Shown here piece by piece: positions 46,896-58,755 of a stretch of 64,000 nt of DNA; within the stretch, counting starts at the first letter, position 1; every line of letters begins with the position of its first letter. The stretch comes from Scalesia atractyloides. Taxonomy: Eukaryota; Streptophyta; Magnoliopsida; Asterales; Asteraceae. The notes beneath the pieces were generated by a model. The model was not told where the DNA came from. It was given only the letters and a program-made list of their open reading frames with translations, and ran no database searches. The translations under genes and the position numbers were made by a program. The stretch lies in assembly GCA_947069175.1 (NCBI GenBank), contig CAMTDV010000028.1:65952157-66016156 (forward strand). Direction: 5' to 3'.

Positions 46896-47802
46896 ACGCT
46901 TCAAACCTGTTCACCTGTATCATGTGTGAAAATAAAGTTTTGGGTCAACATAAGTTGGCGAGTGAATCCCATTTTATTATTAAGAAAAATGATATGTTTA
47001 GTATTTTATAAAAATGTGCATCCCATTTTATCATAAGCGATGTGCTATGAGATTAAGGTTCAATCATACGGAGCTGATCAAGTATATTAGGCTACGCGAC
47101 GCTCCATCCGTAAGTAACAGGGAACAAATGGGCCTAATGTGAGAGATTGACTGAAATGAGAAATATAAACACAAAATTACAATAACAAACGATATCACAT
47201 AGCACGTTCGATCACATAATAGTAATAGCACGAGATTTATAATAATGCGATTATAAAAGCGACACATGATACACCCCAAAAACGTGAATAAAAAGGGGAA
47301 GTTGTAAGATTCACTCACAGTGGGTGCGATTACGATTCGATGAAGATTGTGCACGATTGAGTGGTTGAGAATATCAAGCGATGATATGGTTAACCAGCAG
47401 AGATCGTTCAACTTCTCCGGCGAGGATTCCGGCGTTTGTATGATTTTCCGGCGAGGGTGTTCTGAAGAGCAGTGATTGTAGGGAGTTTAAGATGAGTGTG
47501 TGCATTCTAAATGGGTTCCAGAGATCCCTATTGATAGGTGAAAACAGTAGCTTGGATTGTGTTTCGGTTTCGGTCAAGAAATGGGTATGACGAGTTGACC
47601 GGAATTAATGATTTGAATGCGGTTTGACTCGTAACTGAGTCTAGAATCATGGTTGGAGTCAGTTTCGCGTTCAATTGAGAAGAAACGGAAATCTTGGTTA
47701 TTTCTGATCGACTGCGTGCCGTTACATTGGGCGGTATTTGGAATCAGTTCAAGATAAACTAGCATATAAGAGTTTATTTGGTTCGGTTATATCAGATGTT
47801 GA

Positions 47803-47875
47803 TATAGTGGTGAAGCGGTGTGTGTTGTGTGGTTGTTTTCTTGTGCGACCTGGGTTTGAGTCCCGCGGTCAGCAC
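47803..47875 (+). other. Antisense tRNA-like sequence in the C 3' LTR
   Basis: Relative to C (minus) it is antisense, the same relative position and direction as in B, F and D. It has GATATAGTGGTGAAGCGGT as a weak A box and a T-arm CTGGG-TTTGAGT-CCCGC. The B box is GGTTTGAGTCC. Degraded compared with the F copy. Confidence 0.5.
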
Positions 47876-48065
47876 TTGTTTATTTGTTTTAATTTTCATT
47901 TATAATATCCTATTATTAGTACTAATATATTATTATTTATCATTTTATTAATATAATAAATCTATTAAACGATTAACATAAATACGTAATGAAAAGAGAT
48001 TAAAATATAAACTTGGTTACAAAAATGGTGCGGGTTTTAGAACCCGTCTTTTGACAGATGTTACA

Positions 48066-48085
48066 ATATCCTCTACTTTTAGAAA
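48066..48085 (-). other. Polypurine tract region of element C
   Basis: On the minus strand TCTAAAAGTAGAGGATAT immediately precedes the 3' LTR, after GGACGAAATT. Same layout as in gypsy1 and B. Confidence 0.75.
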
Positions 48086-48099
48086 TTTCGTCCTGAAAT

Positions 48100-48458
48100 T
48101 TAAGTGGTACTAAGTTTATCTTGAAATAGATGAGGGTATTTCTCGCGCATTGAGTCTTTACGTTCCCAAGTAAACTCGGGTCCTCATTTTGACTCCCAAC
48201 GAACCCTAACTATAGGAATTCGACTTCGCCTTAAGCGTTTTTTTCACCGAATATCTTCTAGCGGTATATGAAGGTTTTCATCGGCAAGGCACTTTTTCAA
48301 GTTAGAAACATGGAACGTTGGATGGATCTTGCTAAGTTCTTTAGGTAAGTCAAGCTTGTAAGTACAGGACCAACTCTCTCGAGTATTTTAAAAGGTCCAA
48401 CATAGCGAGGTGCTAGCTTGCCTTTTTTTCCAACTGAACAACTACCTTCCATGGTGAT
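48100..48458 (-). pseudogene. Element C integrase, C-terminal tail (broken)
   Basis: Minus-strand reading from 48458: KLAPRYVGPFKILERVGPV is the GPY/F motif region of gypsy integrase; later, in another frame, PEFTW-like and YPHLF sequence leads to a TAA at 48100-48102. Separated from the rest of pol by solo LTR E. Frameshifts at about 48390 and 48300. Confidence 0.82.
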
Positions 48459-48544
48459 TGTAACACCCTGTAAAATCGTGTCCAACAGTATAGTGACACG
48501 TGTTGTATTTTTAAATATAGTTTATTAACGACCAATAAGGACTA

Positions 48545-48895
48545 AAGGCGTCAACATGCTCAAACTAAGCCTCTAAGTGACGGTCCGATGTCAACATGCA
48601 TAAATAACAACCTCTGAATGACTGATATGTCAACATTCTTAAAACTTGGCCTCTGAGTGACTAATATGTCAACATGTCCAGCCTCTGAGTGACTAATATG
48701 TCAACATGTCCAGCCTCTGAGTGACATCGGAGTCAACATGCTTATAATAAGCCTCTGAGTGATCCTTTACGAAGTCCTAACTCTCATACGTGCCATTTGT
48801 TGGACGAGAGGGTTCAATTTTGTAAATACATGAAAGTTGGATAATGGAGGGACTAAAAGTGTCAACATGATAATTTATACCTTTGAGTGACCTTT
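48545..48895 (+). repeat. U3 tandem repeats of LTR E
   Basis: About seven imperfect units of 35-50 bp, each with (G)CCTCTGAGTGAC and (A/T)GTCAACATG. Two adjacent units near 48665-48725 are identical. The counterpart in G is 38775-39140. The position upstream of the TATA box suggests enhancer-like repeats. Confidence 0.8.
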
Positions 48896-49266
48896 TAACG
48901 AATCAATAACTCGACAATGATCGGGCATAATCTCGGGTATGCCAAGTATTGGCTACGGAGGGCTAAAAGTGCCAAAAAGGTGTTTTAAAAGGATTTTAGA
49001 AGCTTATTAAAGTTAAGGGGCTAAAGTGCCAAACTTTGAAACTGGCCAAGGGGCGGTCGCGGGCCGTGAGAGACCCGGTCTGGGTATCTCGTGCGGCGCG
49101 AGAAGCCCTCTGCTGCAGAAAGTTATGCTTGGCCTCCAAACAAAACTCCAAAAACCATGTATTCGAAACTATGGACTTGCAATCAGCTATGCCACGTTTT
49201 GGGATACTTCTAAGCTTCCTCTTACACCCCTAAACACCTGGCATCACCTCCTTTGCGTTCTCCAAC

Positions 49267-49274
49267 TATAAATA
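49267..49274 (+). promoter_or_regulatory. TATA box of LTR E
   Basis: TATAAATA in CCAACTATAAATAGGTG, identical in context to the box of G. Confidence 0.68.
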
Positions 49275-51869
49275 GGTGATCAAGTTCACCATTTGAACTT
49301 GCACCTTTCTTATTCATACTCTTCTCCCTCCTCTAGAAGTTCCTAGCTAAAAGGAGCATGCAACATGGTTCTTTTGCACCCAAGGAATCACTGGTAAGTG
49401 TTCCTTCATTGTGCATTTTCGTTTATAGGCTTTTATAGCCAAAATTCAAGCGTTTTTTGGAAAACTCTTTGACTTTCGGTTAAGACCTTTATGGTCCAGC
49501 CATTGTTCGAAATGAACATGGCTAAGTGATCGTAATAAGGTAGGTGTTAATCCATATAAAGGGCACCTCCTGAAGATCACATTTGCTAGACCAATTGACG
49601 GGTCAAAGTTATGTTATTAAAAAGTCAAACATGCCATTTTTCGAAAAAATCATAAATTGATCTCATATATGTTATGAAACCTGTTTTGACAATTAAACAA
49701 GTTGGTATAATTATTAGAACATGTAAGAACATGTTCGGCTCGTCAATTTCAGTTCTAGGGTCGGTTCGCAACCGAAAGTCGTGAAGTTTGACTTCTGCGT
49801 TGACTTTCGATTCTGACCCGATTTAGATTAGTTACCTACTGATCTAAAGTTGTATTATGATTGTAATATACTGTAGTATAACCCTCTAAGGTTATATTAC
49901 ATGATCATAATCGGAATCTAAGTTTATGGGCAAGTTCCATAATTATGCCATCTTTGAACAAAATGTCATTTTTGCATAAAACAAGGTTTTAAATGGTAAT
50001 GAACTTGAAAATGAGTTTCCTACTAATTTAATATTATAATTAGGATTATCTGGGATGTTAAACCAAGTTATAAACTGAGTTTTCAATCAGGTCCTTAAAC
50101 TATGTCGATAAATGACGGTTTTAGCCCTTGTGGCCCATAAAATGATTTTAATCAAATCTTTTCAAGGTAAATCATTTATCTACTGATATGTTATATTAAA
50201 TAACATATTTAAAACATTTTAATCTAATCTTAACACCAGTTTTCATTAAACATCGCATAAAACGTCATTTTACGACATAAACGTCGTTTCGGCGCATAGT
50301 ATGGTTTTAAATCATATTAATTGACCAAGACTTGTTACCTACTGATTTTAAAACTCATTTTAAATATATTTACAGTTGGTACATGAGATAAACTCAGAAT
50401 CTCAAATAATTTATAAATATGTGTAAAATGACCAAAATGCCCCTTCGGTGCGTAGTTTGATCATAAAAGATAAAATACATATATAATTGATATCCTACTG
50501 ATATTATATCATAAATAAACTATTTTTCCAGAATACTCATGATTATAAATTAAATTATATTCAAGTTCCTTTTATATGGTATGAAATTACCATAATGCCC
50601 TTATGAGGCATAGTTTCGTTTTAAATCCTTAACACGCATATAAGTTGATATCCTACTGATATTTTAACTTATTAATATAATGGCATATTGAACTTGTCCA
50701 TGACTTATCCGGTTACCCATTATCGCTTATAAGCATACGGGTGATCATATGTAACTAGTTTACGGAAATTAACCGAAACGGGTTTAACCTTGTCATTTAA
50801 GTTTCAAAATCCAGAATGTTTATAGTTTACCTATATTATGCAAGTCAAAGTACTTGTCGGGTTTAAACTACAGATCATCGTTTAATCAAGCGTTATACGT
50901 TTGATCATGTACACTACTTGGTCTAAGTCTATGACTTAAATAAAGACCGATAGTATTTAATTGGTTAGCTTATGCCATAATCCAGACTAGAGCCTTGTTG
51001 GTAAATGCTATCTGCACGTTAGTACTTTTGTATACGGCTGAGTTATTGAATTTTAAAAGAAGACTAGCTCAGGTAAATACTCTCGATTTATTTTCCTTAT
51101 ACGGGCTTGGGATACGGTAAACTATTACCGCTTGGTCAGAAATGGGATCAATCGAATGCCGGATTGTGCTAGTAAATCCGCATATTCTGTTTTAATCAGT
51201 TTTGTTTGATAACTTAAACATCGGGGGTTAAATTACCGTGTCCTGGATATCCTCGGCTCATTAGATTAGTTAATGGCCACGACCTTAGCGCGGGGTTTTG
51301 GCATACACCTGACAGACGCTCAAGTGCAAATTACCCAATACGTTGGGGATAACTCCTTTGTGAGTTCTAAAGTGGTGTGTATTTAATCATGTCTTGGTCT
51401 TTATACTGGGCCCTGTATGTATGGACAAACATGTGAATCTGTTAACAAGGTTACAAAGTAACTTTCTCAAGTTATAAAAGATTTTGTGCCCTGTGCACTT
51501 AAAATCATTTTAAAAATGTTTTCAAAATGAGTTAGTTGGGTGTATTTACCAGCGAAAGCTGACGTATCGTACAATACGAAATAGGCCGGAAGCTGCTCGG
51601 TAGTGAATAAGAGGATCTTGCAAATCCTTAGATCTGCCCTAAAGTCTGTTTTGTATTCTTTCTTGTACATTTTAATGATCCGCCCGTGGATCTTCTATTA
51701 CGAGCCTGTATATTATTTTTTTTGAACATTTGGTCTGTAATAGTAATTTTCCTCCAAGACTTCCGCTGTGCCATGTTTAATTGACAATGATGTTATCAAC
51801 TGACGTCACGATACTCCCCACCCGGGCCCACCGGGGTATGGATTTGGGTTGGAAATCCGGGGTGTGACA

Positions 51870-53892
51870 ATGATAATTTCAAAAGTACATGATCGCCAAC
51901 ACAAAACTCAAGTGGCTTTCGTCGTTTGTCTGCGTAACTCTTTTGACGACTCTGAGCTGCTAGAAGATTGTTGAGAATTTGGAGAATCTTATCGGTTGTT
52001 TATTGAATTAATTCCGGTCTGGTGATCTATGCTTCACCGATTTCGTGCCAACATACAGGTGAGCGGCACTTACGACCGTATAGTGCTTCAAAAGGAGCTA
52101 TACCGATACTAGAGTGATAGCTGTTATTGTATGAGAATTCGACAAATAGTAGATGAGTATCCCAATCGCCCTTGAAGTTGATAACACATGATCGTAGCAT
52201 GTCTTCAAGAGTCTGTATGGTGCACTCAGATTGACCATCAGTTTGAGGATGAAAGGAGGTGCTGAGGTCTAAGCGAGTACCTAACATTGATTGCACATTG
52301 CCATGTTCGTGAAGTAAAACGCCCATCTCGATCCGAGATGATACTCTAAGGAACACCATGTCGACTTACAATTTCATCAATGTAAATACGAGCTAACTTC
52401 TCGTTTTTGTAATCTTCGCGGATCGGAATAAAATGAGCGGATTTGGTAAGGCGATCGACGATAACCCAAATCATATCATGCCCACTAGAGGTGCGAGGTA
52501 ACATGGTAATAAAATCCATGGTTATATTTTCCACTTCCAGACGGGTATTTCGGGTTGAACAAGTAAGCCTAAGGGTCTTTGATACTCGGCTTTAACTTTC
52601 GAACAGGTGAGGCATTTTGAGATAAAGAGGGCGCCTTTTTCATTCTAGGCCACCAGTAAGAGTATTGTAGATCTTGATACATCTTATCAGCCCCTGGATG
52701 TATGGAGTATTGTGTTTTGTGGGCTTCGTTCGTGAGGAATGTGCGAAGGTTGTCACAATAAGGTACCCAAATACGATTATAAAGAATGCCATCAGATTTT
52801 GATTCCAACTTAGTTTCGGCTCCACAAGATAACTCGTCTCGTAAATCATTTTCCATGACAGAGGTATGTTGTGCTTCACGAATGCGTTTTTGAAGATCAG
52901 TTACACTTTGAGAGCACAAAAGGTGGGCGGAGTTAGCATATTCTCTCCGACTAAGAGCATCTACTACAACATTGGCTTTGCCAGGGTGATAACGGATTTC
53001 ACAATTGTAATCATTCAGGAGTTCAACCCATCGTCGTTGCCTCATGTTTAACTCTTTCTGATTGAAGATATGTTAAAGGCTCTTATGGTCAGTGTAAATC
53101 TCACACTTTGTGCCATAGAGGTAATGTCTCCATATCTTTAGAGCGAACACGACTGCTTTGCATTAAGACACACCCTAGCCCTTGCCGGACGCATCACAAT
53201 AAACCACAAAGTCATCACAACCATCAGGGAGAGTGAGAATAGGTGCATCACAAAATCTCTGTTTCAAGGTTTGGAAAGCCTCCTCCTGTTTGGGCCCCCA
53301 ATCGAAGGGCTTGCCCTTATGAGTCAAGGTTGTGAGTGGTAAAGCAATATGAGAGAAATTAGCGATAAAACATCGATAATAACCTGCTAAACCGAGGAAT
53401 GATCTGACTTTGGTAGGAGTGGGTGGAGCCTGCCATTCTTGCACTGCTTTGATCTTTGAAGGGTCAACATGAATTCCCTTGTTGTTGACGATGTGACCAA
53501 GGAATTGAACTTCCTTTAACCATAATTCATATTTCAAAAACTTAGCCTAAAGCTTTTCAGTATTCAAAAGTGTAGAATTAGTCGAAGATGTCGTTCATGA
53601 TCTGACTTGGTCTTGGAATAAATAAGAATATCATCAATAAAAACAATGACGAAACGATCGAGGTAGGGTTTGCACACCCTATTCATTAAATCCATGAAAA
53701 CGGCGGGAGCATTGGTCAACCCAAAGGGCATGACCATGAGTTCGTAGTGACCGTAGCGAGTTCGAAAGGCAGTCTTTGGAATGTCTTCTTCACGTACTCT
53801 AAGCTGATGATAGCCAGAACGCAGATCGATTTTTGAGAAACAGGTTGCACCCTGAAGTTGGTCTAGGAGGTCGTCGATGCGAGGTAAAGGAT
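51870..53892 (-). pseudogene. Element C RT (C-terminal half), RNase H and integrase core (broken)
   Basis: Minus strand from 53892: RT with KIDLRSGYHQLRV, MPFGLTNAPAVFMDLMN and the active-site FIDDILIYS (about 53620). Then LKEVQFLGHIV and FLGLAGYYRCFI, and RNase H from PLTTLTHKGKPFDWG through VVYCDASGKG (catalytic Asp in CDAS). Next the integrase zinc-finger part (IHPGADKMYQDLQ...WWPRMKK) and the DDE core (TMDFITMLPR, IVDRLTKSAHFIPI, STSFHPQTDGQSE). Stops and frameshifts at about 53540, 53165, 52600 and 52350. Confidence 0.88.
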
Positions 53893-54079
53893 TGTAACAT
53901 TTGTCAAAAACGGGTTTCCAAAACCCGCTCCGTTTTGTAATCGAATATCAAGTTATAAATGTCACGTTGAATATTTATGATTATTTTGATTTAAAATGAT
54001 ACATAATTAATAAATAAACTAAACTATAAAAATTATATTTGATAAAAAGTTAAAACAAAATAAATAAAAAGGAAATGTT

Positions 54080-54162
54080 GCTGCCGGGACTCGAACCCGG
54101 GTCAGCCAGAACCGAATCCAAAGACTTAGCACACACTCACATCACCACTCCGCCACTTGTTG
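54080..54162 (-). other. Antisense tRNA-like sequence in F
   Basis: The best preserved of its kind. Minus strand: A box GTGGCGGAGTGGT, like class II (Ser/Leu) tRNAs; a long middle part; T-arm CCGGG-TTCGAGT-CCCGG with B box GGTTCGAGTCC. The acceptor ends do not form a clear 7-bp stem, so I call it tRNA-like only. Confidence 0.68.
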
Positions 54163-54998
54163 TTTTCTGTTATCTCTAGGAAACAAATAAGATTTATACA
54201 CAAAATCGGTTAAACCGGTTGCGCCAACTGAGAAACGGAAATCGGCAAATCAATTGTCAAATCGCTTGATTACTCGCACATTCAGTTTATAACCGATGCA
54301 CCGACGATTTTAATCAAGTCGGAATTGATTGAACATCAATTCTCATCATTATCGGTTTTTATAACCGAAAAATAATCAAGTCCAGATTACTTCAACTCCA
54401 GACCCCTCTCGCGACTCAGAAACATCATACCAACATTCCATTTCACTTTCATCACACTTTCAGTTCGTCAGAACGCTTAAATCAACTCGCCGGAATTTTC
54501 TGCAAGATTCGCCGGAAAACCGTATTCATCCTCAAACGGTAAATCTTTCAATAACATTGTAGTTCAACAATTGTTAGACTATTTCTAACTTAAACATTTC
54601 AATTGAAATCGAATTCAGGCACTGTATTCAGCTAATTTCAGTTCGCCGGAAAAATCCTAAAAATCTCTATATTCATCTGAGAATCGGTAAGGGCATTCAA
54701 ACCCTCTGTTAACATTTGCTGATCACTTCAATTTCACGATTAGCTAATAAAAACGGTTAATTGTCTTGTTCAGTTGAAGAGCATAAAAACAGGGACCGAC
54801 ACATTGCCGGAATTCTGAAATAAACCGTTCATCGGTATGTTCACCTCTAATTACCGTCTCTGCCATTTCATTTTAGCCTTAAGAATGTTTGTTAATCGTA
54901 AAAACAAGAAACGGATTAGTGAATCAGTTGTCTGTAATCTGAATGTAGAAGACGAAGTTAGTTAAGTTATAAGTTTATTTAAAATCAGTAATATGAAC

Positions 54999-55413
54999 GG
55001 GTTAGACACACAGTCCAGCGATGGACTGTGTGCAAAACATAGTCGCATGTCACAAGTTCGATTCCTGATACACGCACTCCTTATGTAATAAAATGCCTTT
55101 TTGTTTGAAACTAGACCGGGTTAACTCTGTTAGTTGTTAAGTATAATAAAAACCTAGATATTAATCAGGTTAGACACACAGTCCAGCGGTGGACTGTGTG
55201 CAACACTGAATCGAACGTCACGAGTTCGAAACCTGATACTGGCACCGGTTCGTTGAATTAAAATGTTTTTGAAATTAAAAGAATTTTGGTTAAACCGAAT
55301 TAGTATATAAATATAGTTAAAAACAAGATTATTTCGGGTTAGACACGTAGCTCAGTTGGTAGAACTGCGTGCACGCGTACGGGAGGTCTCGGGTTCGAGC
55401 CTCACCCGGCGCA
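54999..55413 (+). other. Array of three sense tRNA-like modules in F
   Basis: Modules at 54999-55076, 55168-55246 and 55336-55413. The first two have CACACAGTCC paired with GGACTGTGTG (loops AGCGAT and AGCGGT). The third has CACGTAGCTCAGTTGGTAGA, then ACTGCGTG, and CTCGGGTTCGAGCC. Confidence 0.72.
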
Positions 55414-56560
55414 AACAATTTCGCTGACCGAACCGGTCAACAAGTCAACAAGTCAACGGTCAACGGTCAACGCAAAATAAACAATTTTTTTTTATATTTT
55501 TATTTATTTAATTTAATTTAAAAATCAATTAAAAATACTTAAAAATAACATTTTTAAAGATAGAAAATAGCCTTAAACTCACAAAAATATATCTAAAAAT
55601 TTCATTAAAATCCTTAATAAAATCCACTCATTTAATATATTTTCCCTTTATTATTTAGGTTAGTATTTCTCGTTGTTCCGCTCATCCAATTCGTGCGCAT
55701 CTCACCATCTCTAACCCAACGCACCCAATGTGAGTGAATCTTTACAAATTCCCCGTTTAATCACGTTTTGGAGTGTATCATGTGTCTTGTTATATATATT
55801 ATATTTAAACCATTGTGCATACATCATATCATGAACATGTGTATTCAGTTTGTTGTTGTGTGGTTATTGTTGGATGCAATTATTATTTTCAGTACATGCA
55901 ATTTCATAGGCCGCCGCTCCCCGTTACATTATGAGCGTTGAGCATGTTCCCCATTTCATTATGAGCGTGAACCTAGCGTGCCCACATACGATCGGCTCCG
56001 TTTGATTGAGCCTTGATCGCACAGACATTTTCATTTTCAGTACATGCAATACGATCGGCTCCGTTTGATTGAGCCTTGATCGCACAGTTTCATTTATGTT
56101 ATTTATCGTATGTTGTTGGTATGTTAATGTATGCTATCATATGTTATTGTTTGTTATAAGTTGTGATTGCTATTTGCCACTGCTTGATTATTTACATTTG
56201 CTCATTTATGATTATGCACAATTTTTCATTGATAAACTAACAAGTAAATCAATAATAAATGTTTATCTAACAAGGTTCACTCGCCAACTTATGTTGACCC
56301 AAAAACCCCCATTTTTACACATGATACAGGTGAACCAGCAGCAGCCAGAAACACTTAGGATTGGACTAGAAGAATAAAATGAATTAGAGTTTGGGATTGT
56401 TATGTTTGGTTTATTTTCTTTGTAATGTATGAACATGTTTGGATATTTGGAAATGTAACTTTGACTTTAATAAATATGAAACATATTAGTAAATGTCATG
56501 AGCTTGGTGATAACCCAATTATGCCCCTACTCTTATTCCGCTGCGGGTCGGGGTGTGACA

Positions 56561-57484
56561 AGGATAACGGTTCTTGATGGTCAGTTTGTTGAGTTCTCGA
56601 TAATCTATGCACATTCGGAATGTTCCATCCTTCTTCTTGACGAAAAGAACCGATGCACCCCAAGGTGATGAGCTAGGGCGTATGAACCCTTTGTCAGTCA
56701 GCTCTTACAACTGACTAGCTAACTCTTGCATTTCATATGGGGCTAACTGATATGGAGATTTTACAACTGGAGTGGCACCAGGTACAAGATCGATTCAAAA
56801 TTCGACTTCTCGCATAGGAGGCAGTCCTGAGACATCGTCTGGAAAGACTTGAGGAAAATCTCTAACAATCAGAAAATCTTCGAGCTTCTTCTCCTTGCCT
56901 TCTTTCTTGACAGTGTGGGCTAAGAATGCTATGTTTTTTTAATCCTTGCAAAGATACTTTCGAGCTTGCGGACACGACATCAACTTAAGTCCTTTGGATG
57001 GGGTTTCACCAAAAATACGAAGGGTTTGGCCGTCAGCGAGTGGAACTCGAATGAATTTTTCATAACATACGACTTCGGCATGATGTTGACTGAGCCAGTC
57101 CATACCAATGATGACGTCGAAGCTTTCCAAGTTCATGGGAATAAGATCGCTTGGAAAATCATGCTCGTTAAGAGTAAGAGTGCAATCGTGAATGATAGAA
57201 TCCAACGTAATAGGTTCACCGTCTGCTACTTCCACTGTGAATGATTCGGCTAGACTAACACGAGGTAAACCAAGAATAGACTCAAACTCTAGGGACACAA
57301 AACTCTTATCTGTGCCCGTGTCAAATAGAATTGATGCATAGATATCATTAATGAGAAACATACCGTTGACCACATTGTTATCCGCTCTAGCCTGATTGGC
57401 GTTGATGTTAAAAGCTCTACCTCTTGCTGGCGGATTGGCTTGGTTCACAGGGTTAGCTTTAGCCTGTGCGTTGATGATGTTCAC
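56561..57484 (-). pseudogene. Element C protease and RT N-terminal part (broken)
   Basis: Minus strand: protease with catalytic D-T-G in SILFDTGTDKSFVS and the later FDVIIGMDWL, typical of gypsy retropepsins (57484-56939). Then linker and the start of RT up to the F insertion (RMCIDYRELNKL-like, read through breaks at about 56600). It would cleave Gag-Pol. The upstream gag joins through an in-frame stop. Confidence 0.86.
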
Positions 57485-58755
57485 TAATCACGGATAGGTG
57501 TGGCGGAAATGAGTTGGATCACCGCAATTGAAGCAAGCCCTAACGTGTGGCATCATGGGGTAGTTAGGTTGGTAGAATGGTTGGACTATGGGCTGAGCAG
57601 GTGGTAACATTAGTGGTTGTTGATAAGGAACTTGGCCCACTATTTGGTTGTTGGGTTGAGCCTGAGGTTGGTTACGGGTTTGTCTTTGAAGTGAATGACA
57701 TGTTTGGATTGTATGACCTACTCAGCCACACCCGTGCAGTGGGGACATGGGTTCTCAAGGGGGTGATGGTATTGGCATCTATTGCACTTTGGGTGAGGTC
57801 CTGTGTATTGCTTCTTGAATGGAGCGGTAGGGGGAACAACTTGGGTTATTGGAGCGGCTGCAATGGGTTGGTTGTATAGAGTTAGCTGATTGGTTTGGGT
57901 GAGCAAAATTCTTCCCATTTCACTTTCTCTTGCCAGTGAATCAAGAAGAGGATCCTGCTTGAGTTGGGTTGGGGTTTCGGTCGGTGTTTTGCTACTCGCC
58001 TCTTTCTTTTTCTCATCCTTAAAATCCCCATTCCTGATGTGGTTTTCGGTGAGCTCAGTGGCTAGCTCCATTGCTGCTTCCAGAGTTGCAGGCACGGTAC
58101 TCATCACAGAATCCTGAATCATCGAAGGAAGACCACGAATGTAATGCTCAATCAGGCGGTAGAGAGGAGTGAACAAATTTGGAACCATTTGGTTTAGCTC
58201 GAGAAACCTCTTGTTGTAGGTTATATGATCTCCCTCTTTTTGGTTCAGGAAATAGAACTCATCTTCCAGCTTCTTAATTTCGCTTCTTGGGCAGAAACGT
58301 CTTGTCATGAGTTCCCTAAGTTGTTCCTAAGTTAGGGCTACTGCGGCTTCGGCGCCTCTTCTGCCCTTTTCGGCATTCCACCAAGTGAGTGCTACCCCAT
58401 ATAGACGACCAGTAGCATAACGAACCTTACGTTCGTTGGGGCAGTCACAATTGAGAAAAGTACTCTCCATTTCTTCAAACCACCGAATGAGAGAAGTGAC
58501 CCCTTCAGTTCCCTCGTATTTTGGAGGGTCACATGAGTTGAAGTGCTTGTAAGTGCACTTGGAGGTGTTCGCGGGAGGGTTATCAGCATTTTGATTTTCT
58601 TGATTGTTGGGATTAACAGGGTTAGCAGCGAGAGCTTGCTGAACTTGGATTACGATATCGGGAATCACGGTGGCCATTTGTTTGGCTATTTGAGCAGCCG
58701 TGCGTTCACCGGATTTTCCTGATCTCCTACCTCCACGAGAATGCCTAGAAGACAT
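57485..58755 (-). pseudogene. Element C gag (in-frame stops)
   Basis: ATG at 58755, MSSRHSRGGRRSGKSGERTA. The gag core contains CDPPKYEGTEGVTSLIRWFE, TFLNCDCPNERKVRYATG and ALTWWNAEKGRR. A TAG replaces an expected Trp just after AAVALT (58327-58329); the frame then continues RRFCPRSEIKKLEDEF and YRLIEHYIRGLPSMIQD. The zinc knuckle CFNCGDPTHFRHTY has lost its last Cys (C to Y) and is followed by a TGA. A Cys/His-rich HPKCNRCQYHHPLENPCPHC precedes it. This is the same gag as in B. Confidence 0.88.

Larger units (their letters stand above)
44987..48065 (-). repeat. 3' LTR of element C (rearranged)
   Basis: Borders: TGTCACACCCTGACCCGCAG at 44987 and GATGTTACA at 48065, followed by the purine tract of the interior. 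Its middle is rearranged: a minus-oriented segment (45208-45616) is followed by a plus-oriented block (45617-46895) and then a second copy of the same minus segment (46896-47327). A tRNA-like sequence lies near its 5' start. GGCTC/GAGCC and AGGC/GCCT hairpins occur here as in the other LTRs. Confidence 0.83.
48459..51869 (+). mobile_element. Solo gypsy LTR E (3.4 kb)
   Basis: TGTAACACCCTG...CCGGGGTGTGACA inserted in the integrase region of C. Flanks GTGAT (48454-48458) and ATGAT (51870-51874) are a target duplication with one difference. It is the same family as G in the opposite orientation. Inside: 35-50 bp U3 repeats with GCCTCTGAGTGAC and TGTCAACATG (48545-48895), TCGCG palindromes (about 49055-49110), TATA box (49267-49274), and repeats with 'CAAAATGCCCC' type phrases (50430-50610). 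Confidence 0.9.
53893..56560 (+). mobile_element. Solo gypsy LTR F (2.7 kb) of the B type
   Basis: TGTAACATTTGTC...GGTCGGGGTGTGACA with perfect flanking duplications AGGAT (53888-53892 and 56561-56565), inserted in the RT region of C. Same architecture as the B LTRs: antisense tRNA-like, three sense modules, GGTCAAC cluster (55434-55471), and GGCTC hairpins (about 55989-56090). Confidence 0.93.
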
